A DNA stretch of 9,979 nucleotides, from the NCBI GenBank assembly GCA_022822245.1, contig JAJECB010000126.1:1-9979 (forward strand), in the 5' to 3' direction. A program made the translations under genes and the position numbers. The notes under the pieces were generated by a model, which made no database searches, was not told the origin of the DNA, and saw only the letters and a list, made by a program, of their open reading frames with translations. The DNA comes from Gammaproteobacteria bacterium (GTDB lineage: Bacteria > Pseudomonadota > Gammaproteobacteria > HK1). This document shows, piece by piece, positions 5,871 to 9,979 of this stretch (its first letter is position 1; each line of letters starts with the position of its first letter).

Positions 5871-5875
5871 CCGGA

Positions 5876-6115
5876 ATGGGACTCGGCGGAATCAGCATCT
5901 GGCAGCTTCTGATCATCTTCGGGATCGTGCTGCTGCTCTTCGGCGGCAAGCGTCTGCGCAGCCTCGGATCGGACCTCGGAACCGCGATCAAGGGTTTCCG
6001 CTCGTCGATCAAGGAAGGCAAGGAGGCGATGGAGGACTCGGACCGCATCGAGCAGACCGCGTCGGGATCCGTGATCGACGGGGAGGTCGCGGAGAAGTCG
6101 CGCGAGCGGGCCTGA
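5876..6115 (+). CDS. tatA: Twin-arginine translocase subunit TatA
   Basis: This 79-aa inner-membrane protein oligomerises to form or thin the Tat pathway passage for folded proteins carrying twin-arginine signals. It has the standard plan: a short periplasmic N-terminus, one transmembrane helix (about residues 8-22, [14 protein letters not shown]), the hinge FGGKRL (22-27), and an amphipathic helix with [19 protein letters not shown] (30-48), where the LG-xDLG-xxIK-FR pattern is diagnostic. A short charged cytoplasmic tail follows. It is told from TatB by the FGGKRL hinge and polar N-terminal Gln10, against Glu8 and GP in the next gene. Start ATG 5876 is backed by GGAGG. It is the first of three consecutive tat genes, downstream of hisIE, and 30 nt before tatB. 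Confidence 0.97.
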   Translation: MGLGGISIWQLLIIFGIVLLLFGGKRLRSLGSDLGTAIKGFRSSIKEGKEAMEDSDRIEQTASGSVIDGEVAEKSRERA

Positions 6116-6145
6116 GCCACCTCCGCGCCGACCGGCGGCGAGCCG

Positions 6146-6949
6146 ATGTTCGAGATCGGATTCGCGGAGCTTTTCCTGCTCGGGGTGATCGCCCTGCTCG
6201 TGGTGGGGCCGGACCGGCTGCCGGCGCTGGCGCGCACGGTGGGCGTCTGGGTCGGAAGAGCGCAACGCCTCGTCGGCCAGGTGCGCGCCGACATCGAGCG
6301 CGAGGTGCGGGCGGACGAGCTGCGCAAGGCCGCAAAGGAATACTCTCCCACCGGCATGATCGGCGACATGCGCAAGGAGGTGGAGGACTTCGCGAGCGAG
6401 GTCTCGAAGCCGGTGGACCTCGACGCGGAGAAGGCCGAGTCCGCAAAGTCGGACACGAGCAACACCGCGCAGACCGCACCGGCCGCACCGACGGCGGCCC
6501 CCGCGAGCGACGCGGCCGACACGAGCACCGCACCGGAGTCGGAACCGGCCGAGCCGCCCGCGGAGGATGCGCGGGGAGACGCCGAGGCGCCCGATTCCGC
6601 CGGGAAGCCCGCCGAGGACGCGTCCGGGCCGGAGACCGGTGCGGAGTCCCCGGAGGGTCCGGAGGGCGTTGCGCGCGATGCCGAACCGGAGCCGCACGAG
6701 CCGTTGGAGGCGGAACGGGCGGAGTCGGAACCGGCCGCACCGCCCGCCGCGGAGACGAACGAGGCGCAGTCCGGAGCGCCGGAGGACGGGGAGCCCGAGC
6801 ACACGGCCGACTTGCGAACGGCGGCCGTTTCGGGCGCCGAGGGTGCGGACCTCACCAACGGCCGGGGGGCGGTGGAGGCGACGGCGGCGGTGACGGAGGG
6901 CCCGGAGACCGCGCCGGCCGAGCGAGATGAGCGAAGCGCGGCCCCCTGA
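6146..6949 (+). CDS. tatB: Sec-independent translocase subunit TatB with long disordered tail
   Basis: This 267-aa protein is the TatB partner of TatC in the receptor complex for twin-arginine signal peptides. The conserved N-terminus is present: MFEIGFAEL with Glu8, a transmembrane helix (about 5-21), the GP hinge (Gly21-Pro22), RLP (24-26), and an amphipathic helix up to about residue 65. From about residue 90 to the end the protein is low complexity, dominated by Ala, Glu, Pro, Ser and Asp, with no predicted fold. That is roughly 175 residues, longer than the tail of E. coli TatB (171 aa in total), although TatB tails vary widely and are partly dispensable in E. coli. The start has only a weak GGCGGCGAG upstream. 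The stop lies inside tatC, a 23-nt overlap that suggests translational coupling. Confidence 0.95.
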   Translation: MFEIGFAELFLLGVIALLVVGPDRLPALARTVGVWVGRAQRLVGQVRADIEREVRADELRKAAKEYSPTGMIGDMRKEVEDFASEVSKPVDLDAEKAESAKSDTSNTAQTAPAAPTAAPASDAADTSTAPESEPAEPPAEDARGDAEAPDSAGKPAEDASGPETGAESPEGPEGVARDAEPEPHEPLEAERAESEPAAPPAAETNEAQSGAPEDGEPEHTADLRTAAVSGAEGADLTNGRGAVEATAAVTEGPETAPAERDERSAAP

Positions 6950-7997
6950 GAGCGACGACCCACCCGCCGCGGAATCGGCCGCGCCGCAGGGGAGCGACCC
7001 GGGACCGGAGAACGCCTCCGAAGAGCGGGCCGAACCGGCGGGCGGAAGCGAGTCCGGCGGGTCGGCCGAAACGGGCGGGTCGAACGGCGCGGGCGGCACG
7101 ACCGGCACGACCGGAGCGGGGGGCTCCAGCGGCTCGGGCGGCGCGACCGGAGCGGGCAAGGCGACCGGCTCCGGCGGCTCGAACGGCAAGGGGAGCACGG
7201 CCGCAAGCGCGGACGACGACGACGAGGACGAGGCGGTCGAAAAGACCGAGATGACCCTCGTCGAGCACCTCACCGAGCTCCGGAACCGGCTCCTTCGGGT
7301 GGTGATCGCGATCGGCGTCGTGTTCGTCGCCTGCGTCCCCTTCGCCGACCAGCTCTACACCCTCCTCGCGCTCCCCCTCCTCGAGCGCCTGCCCGAGGGC
7401 AGCACGATGATCGCGACGGAGGTCGCCTCGCCGTTCCTCACCCCGTTCAAGCTCGCGTTCGTCGCCGCCGTCGCGCTCACCATCCCGGTCGCCCTGCACC
7501 AGGCGTGGAGCTTCATCGCCCCCGGCCTCTACCTCAAGGAGCGCCGGCTCGCCCTCCCCCTCCTCGTCAGCAGCGTCATGCTCTTCTTCGTCGGGATGGC
7601 CTTCGCCTACTACCTCGTCTTCCCGCTCATGTTCTCGTTCTTCATCGGCTCGACGCCCGACGGGGTCATCGTCGCGACCGACATCGGCCGCTACCTCGAC
7701 TTCTGCATCAAGCTCTTCTTCGCCTTCGGGGTCGCCTTCGAGGTCCCGGTGGCGACGTTCCTCATCGTCTCCGCCGGGCTCACCACCGTCGAGGACCTGC
7801 GCAAGAAGCGCGCCTACGTGATCCTCACCGCGTTCGTGCTCGGCATGCTGCTGACCCCGCCGGACATGATCTCGCAGACCCTGCTCGCGCTCCCCATGTG
7901 GGTGCTCTTCGAGCTCGGGCTCATCATGTGCCGCCTCTACATCAAGTCGGAGCGCGAAGCCGGCGAGGGAGAAGGCGAGGCCGGCACCGCGGACTGA
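6927..7997 (+). CDS. tatC: Twin-arginine translocase subunit TatC with N-terminal extension
   Basis: This 356-aa protein is the multispanning core receptor of the Tat system. The conserved core starts at residue 109 (MTLVEHLTELRNRL); Glu117 and Arg119 correspond to E. coli E15 and R17. YLKER (202-206) carries the Glu equivalent to E103, FEVP is at 271-274, and TPPDMISQ at 310-317. About six membrane segments fit. Residues 1-108 are an extension seldom seen in the family: acidic/Pro-rich at first, then Gly/Ser/Thr repeats, then a DDDDEDE cluster before the core. The start at 6927 overlaps tatB by 23 nt, with a purine-rich GAGCGAG just upstream and normal codon use throughout. ATG 7251 would give a standard 248-aa TatC and cannot be excluded. 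It is the last gene of the run. Confidence 0.93.
   Translation: MSEARPPESDDPPAAESAAPQGSDPGPENASEERAEPAGGSESGGSAETGGSNGAGGTTGTTGAGGSSGSGGATGAGKATGSGGSNGKGSTAASADDDDEDEAVEKTEMTLVEHLTELRNRLLRVVIAIGVVFVACVPFADQLYTLLALPLLERLPEGSTMIATEVASPFLTPFKLAFVAAVALTIPVALHQAWSFIAPGLYLKERRLALPLLVSSVMLFFVGMAFAYYLVFPLMFSFFIGSTPDGVIVATDIGRYLDFCIKLFFAFGVAFEVPVATFLIVSAGLTTVEDLRKKRAYVILTAFVLGMLLTPPDMISQTLLALPMWVLFELGLIMCRLYIKSEREAGEGEGEAGTAD
7096..7156 (+). repeat. Short direct repeats in the TatC extension
   Basis: GGCACGACC is tandemly duplicated (7096-7104, 7105-7113). GACCGGAGCGGG recurs at 7110-7121 and 7145-7156, 35 nt apart. TCGAACGGC also occurs at 7081-7089 and again about 90 nt later. These encode the Gly/Thr/Ser-rich part of the extension. 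Confidence 0.75.
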
Positions 7998-8000
7998 ACA

Positions 8001-8029
8001 CCCGCCCGCCGGTGGACCTTACGGGCGGG
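8001..8029. terminator. Hairpin downstream of tatC
   Basis: CCCGCCCG (8001-8008) and CGGGCGGG (8022-8029) pair perfectly over 8 bp around a 13-nt loop, starting 3 nt after the tatC stop. There is no U-tract on the plus strand; on the minus strand the hairpin is followed by TGTT. Likely the 3' boundary of the hisIE-tatABC transcript, or shared with rpmG. Confidence 0.5.
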
Positions 8030-8049
8030 GGTGGTGCCGAAGGTGGTGC

Positions 8050-8071
8050 GGGGCCGCTCGAGTGCGACCCC
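8050..8071 (-). terminator. Hairpin downstream of rpmG
   Basis: On the minus strand GGGGTCGC and GCGGCCCC form an 8-bp stem (one U-G pair) around a 6-nt loop, 10 nt past the rpmG stop. The plus-strand version has a C-A mismatch, so the structure fits minus-strand RNA better. No T-run follows. Confidence 0.45.
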
Positions 8072-8081
8072 GGGGGGACGG

Positions 8082-8237
8082 TTACTTGATCTTCGCTTCC
8101 TTGTAGATCACGTGCCTGCGCACGACCGGGTCGTACTTCTTGAGCTCGAGCTTCCCCTCCATGGTCCGCTTGTTCTTGGTGGTGGTGTAGTAGTGGCCGG
8201 TACCGGCGCTCGAAACGAGCTTGATCTTGTCGCGCAT
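8082..8237 (-). CDS. rpmG: 50S ribosomal protein L33
   Basis: This 51-aa ribosomal protein of the large subunit lies near the E site. The translation starts [20 protein letters not shown] and ends [18 protein letters not shown], very close to the proteobacterial L33. It lacks the paired CxxC zinc ligands of the zinc-binding paralogue, so it is the cysteine-free form. A good ribosome-binding site, AAGGGG (8246-8251), sits 8 nt before the ATG. It lies 25 nt after rpmB on the same strand, the usual gene order, and should be transcribed from the rpmB promoter. Stop TAA. It faces tatC across an 84-nt gap that holds two hairpins. Confidence 0.97.
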   Translation of the reverse strand: MRDKIKLVSSAGTGHYYTTTKNKRTMEGKLELKKYDPVVRRHVIYKEAKIK

Positions 8238-8262
8238 CGCGGCTGCCCCTTCCCTTCCGCGT

Positions 8263-8499
8263 TCAGACCTTGACGCCCTGGCCCCGCAGATCCGCGAGCA
8301 CCGCGTCGATCCCCCGCTTGTCGATGGTGCGAAGGCCCTTGGAGGACACCCGAAGCTTCACCCAGCGCTGCTCGCTCTCCACCCAGAAGCGGCGGCTGTG
8401 GAGATTCGGCAGGAACCGGCGCTTGGTCTTGTTGTTCGCGTGCGACACGTGATTGCCGCTCATCGGTCCCTTGCCGGTGATCTGACAGACCCTGGACAT
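8263..8499 (-). CDS. rpmB: 50S ribosomal protein L28
   Basis: This 78-aa large-subunit protein has the same length as the E. coli homologue. The conserved start [20 protein letters not shown] and the block [19 protein letters not shown] are plainly visible, followed by [17 protein letters not shown]. The ATG at 8499 is supported by GGGGAG (8504-8509), 4 nt upstream, and by homology. The frame stays open further upstream to 8598, but that part would cross the promoter and has no family match. First gene of a two-gene rpmB-rpmG operon. Confidence 0.97.
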   Translation of the reverse strand: MSRVCQITGKGPMSGNHVSHANNKTKRRFLPNLHSRRFWVESEQRWVKLRVSSKGLRTIDKRGIDAVLADLRGQGVKV

Positions 8500-8524
8500 G
8501 GTTCTCCCCTCGCAAGAGGCGCGC

Positions 8525-8553
8525 TTTATATCAGCCCGGCCCGCCGCGGGCAA
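8525..8553 (-). promoter_or_regulatory. Promoter of rpmB-rpmG
   Basis: On the minus strand TTGCCC (8548-8553, 4/6 to TTGACA), a 17-nt spacer and TATAAA (8525-8530, 5/6 to TATAAT). Transcription would begin near 8518, giving a leader of about 19 nt that holds just the ribosome-binding site. The stretch after the -10 is GCGCGCC, a GC-rich discriminator of the kind associated with ppGpp/DksA-sensitive ribosomal promoters; that regulation is inferred. Confidence 0.65.
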
Positions 8554-8739
8554 GGCGGAAGGCGCGCCCGAATCGCCGCTGGTCGGGGGCAGCATCATTC
8601 GCCAGTCCGTCGCGGCGCGAATTCCGACGACGAACGGGGCGAATTCCTACGCATGGCGAGCAGCAGGGCCGACAACCGGGGGTTGACCCCCAAGCATCAA
8701 TGCTGCGACCTTGCGATTCCTTGCATGGAGCGCACCAAG
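8554..8739. other. Divergent gap between rpmB promoter and the small membrane-protein gene
   Basis: No gene seen. It holds two copies of GCGAATTCC (8617-8625 and 8639-8647), 22 nt apart, and a small inverted repeat AGCAT-CA-ATGCT (8693-8704). TTGACC at 8683-8688 resembles a -35, but no acceptable -10 follows at 16-18 nt. Confidence 0.4.
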
Positions 8740-9000
8740 ATGAGCCAGGAAGAGAAGGTCGTGCAGACTGCCCCGGCCGGAGCGCCAAGTCCCGGAGGGA
8801 CCCGAAACGGAGGGTCAGGCCACGGCGAGCGTCTGGCGAGGATCGAAGCCAGGCTGGAGCATGTAGCCACACGTGAGGACGTGTCGGAAGTCAAGGTGTT
8901 GATCGAGCGAAAAGAATCGACGATGTTGCGATGGTTGCTCGGACTCATGGTAATTGCGGGGATCAGCCTGCTGGCCGGGTTGATTCGGACCTTCATCTGA
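8740..9000 (+). CDS. Small coiled-coil and single-span membrane protein, unknown function
   Basis: I do not recognise a named family. The 86-aa product has a flexible Pro/Gly-rich N-terminus (1-29), a charged helical segment with heptad character (about 30-60: RLARIEARLEHVATREDVSE followed by VKVLIERKES), and a C-terminal hydrophobic helix (about 63-84, ending LIRTFI). It resembles small bacterial proteins with an ARIEARLEHVATxxDV-type coil before one membrane helix, some labelled DUF1640-like; this resemblance is from memory. ATG 8740 is chosen because GGAG lies 9 nt upstream; ATG 8725 lacks a ribosome-binding site. Codon third positions carry more A and T than in neighbouring genes, so it may be acquired or weakly expressed. 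It stands alone, divergent from rpmB. A tail-anchored topology is inferred. Confidence 0.65.
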   Translation: MSQEEKVVQTAPAGAPSPGGTRNGGSGHGERLARIEARLEHVATREDVSEVKVLIERKESTMLRWLLGLMVIAGISLLAGLIRTFI

Positions 9001-9227
9001 TCGTTCCGCCGCCGGATCCCGGGGTCCGTACCAGAAGCGGATTTCGGACCGGGACACTGCCGGACACCACCGAGAGACTCCCGACCAACGAACGTCTCCG
9101 CTGCCGACCCGGCCGCACGCGGGCCCCCCCGAGGTTGCGAACGCGGCGCCGTTTCGGTTCGAATCGCGTTCGTCGGTCCGTCCGCCCCGCCGCCGTCCGA
9201 GCCCGAGCCCGAGTCGCCGCCCGCCCC
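9001..9227. other. Non-coding gap before the FAD-subunit gene, with two inverted repeats
   Basis: No convincing gene. GGTCCG (9023-9028) and CGGACC (9045-9050) could form a 6-bp stem with a 16-nt loop, a weak terminator for the small membrane-protein gene. CGAACGCG (9138-9145) and CGCGTTCG (9165-9172) form a perfect 8-bp inverted repeat around 19 nt, about 56 nt before the next start codon. No clear promoter or Shine-Dalgarno was found; the last 40 nt are nearly pure C/G with GAGCCC repeats. Confidence 0.5.
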
Positions 9228-9979
9228 ATGAAGCCGCCGCCCTTCGACTACGCACGAGCCGAGAGCGTCGACGAGGCGGTCGCGCTCCTCGCCCGCCACG
9301 ACGGCGGCGCGAAGCTCCTCGCGGGAGGGCAGAGCCTCGTGCCGATGCTGAACTTCCGCCTCGTGCACCCGTCGCTCCTCGTCGACGTGAACCGCATTCC
9401 GGGCCTTGCCGCCATCGAGGAGGGAACCGGCGGGCTCCGGATCGGGGCGCTCGTCCGCCACCGCCGGCTCGAGGTCTCGGCGGCCATCGCCGAGCGGTTC
9501 CCGGTCCTTCGCTCGGCCGTGCGCCACGTCGCCCACCTCGCGATCCGCAACCGGGGGACCCTCGGAGGCAGCCTCGCCCACGCGGACCCCGCCGCGGAGC
9601 TGCCGATGATGGCGTTTCTCCTCGATGCGACGATGGAGGTCTCCGGTCCCGCGGGGTCGCGCCGGATCGCGGCTCGCGATTTCTTCCGCTCCGCCCTCAC
9701 CACCGCCCTCGGGGACGCGGAGATGCTGGTTCGCGTCGAGCTGCCGTTCCTTCCCGCCGGCACCGGCTGGGGCTTCGAGGAGGTCGCCCGGCGCGCCGGG
9801 GACTTCGCCCTCGCCGCCGCCGCCGCGACCCTGACCCCCGGCGCGGACGGGAACGTCGCCGAGGCGCGGCTCGCGGTCATGGGCGCCCACGACACGCCGC
9901 TTCGGATCACCGCCGCGGAGGCGCTCCTCGCCGGCGGGCCGCCGGACGGCGAGGCGGTACGGGCCGCCGCGCGGGCCGC
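9228..9979 (+). CDS. FAD-binding medium subunit of a xanthine dehydrogenase/CO dehydrogenase-type molybdenum hydroxylase, 5' part
   Basis: The first 250 residues are visible; the gene runs off the window end (family length is about 280-290). This subunit binds FAD and passes electrons from the Mo/Fe-S centres to an acceptor. Seen: FDYARAESVDEAVALL at the N-terminus, the first FAD motif AGGQSLVPMLNFRL (32-45), IRNRGTLGGSLAHADPAAEL (106-125) containing the second FAD motif TLGG, and RAGDFALAA (189-197) in the third region. AGGQS rather than AGGHS means the true substrate need not be CO; the family includes xanthine, nicotine and aldehyde oxidisers. The ATG at 9228 fits the conserved start; no Shine-Dalgarno is visible. 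In CoxMSL-type operons a 2Fe-2S and a Mo-binding subunit gene would follow, outside this window. Confidence 0.93.
   Translation, partial: MKPPPFDYARAESVDEAVALLARHDGGAKLLAGGQSLVPMLNFRLVHPSLLVDVNRIPGLAAIEEGTGGLRIGALVRHRRLEVSAAIAERFPVLRSAVRHVAHLAIRNRGTLGGSLAHADPAAELPMMAFLLDATMEVSGPAGSRRIAARDFFRSALTTALGDAEMLVRVELPFLPAGTGWGFEEVARRAGDFALAAAAATLTPGADGNVAEARLAVMGAHDTPLRITAAEALLAGGPPDGEAVRAAARA

Noticed and set aside
5581..7206. Long minus-strand frames opposite tatA-tatB-tatC
   Set aside because: Antisense shadows of the tat genes; Ser/Arg/Pro-rich and without family motifs.
9154..9169. GGTTCGAATCG resembling a tRNA T-arm
   Set aside because: The flanking bases do not form a 5-bp T-stem, and no acceptor stem, anticodon arm or CCA end can be placed around it.

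Overview
This is a very GC-rich window (by eye about 70%), densely packed with bacterial housekeeping genes. It most likely comes from a high-GC gammaproteobacterium. The reasons are a 78-aa L28 and a 51-aa cysteine-free L33 of E. coli type in the order rpmB-rpmG, a fused hisIE followed by tatABC, and a folB neighbourhood with a FolM-type pteridine reductase, a MidA-family methyltransferase and uppP. A genus cannot be named from the sequence alone. No phage, IS, CRISPR, tRNA or rRNA was seen.

Layout, left to right. (1) The 3' end of folB (+) overlaps a Nudix hydrolase gene with an N-terminal zinc ribbon (+). A convergent gap with two strong hairpins follows, then a pteridine-reductase-like SDR (-). 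(2) A divergent gap filled by a degenerate hexanucleotide repeat leads to a MidA-family methyltransferase (+) and uppP (+). (3) Convergent to these is a complex I NDUFA9-like NAD(P)-binding protein (-), which carries a perfect 15-bp intragenic inverted repeat. (4) A divergent promoter region precedes hisIE-tatA-tatB-tatC (+). The hisIE linker, the TatB tail and the TatC N-terminus are all enlarged by low-complexity sequence. (5) Convergent to tatC are rpmG and rpmB (-), behind a recognisable sigma-70-type promoter. (6) A lower-GC stretch encodes a small unknown coiled-coil/membrane protein (+). (7) A 227-nt gap with inverted repeats is followed by the 5' part of a CoxM/XdhB-like FAD-binding subunit gene (+), cut by the window end.

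Functions: FolB and the pteridine reductase belong to folate/pterin metabolism, UppP recycles the C55 lipid carrier, HisIE performs steps 2 and 3 of histidine synthesis, TatABC exports folded proteins, and L28/L33 are 50S proteins. The terminal FAD subunit probably starts a molybdenum hydroxylase operon, whose enzymes are unrelated to the genes to its left. I do not see a clear new multi-gene system. The most unusual material is the recurrent 6- and 9-nt repeat-derived low-complexity sequence between and inside otherwise conserved genes, the roughly 108-residue TatC N-terminal extension next to a roughly 175-residue TatB tail, and the intragenic palindrome at 4510-4543.
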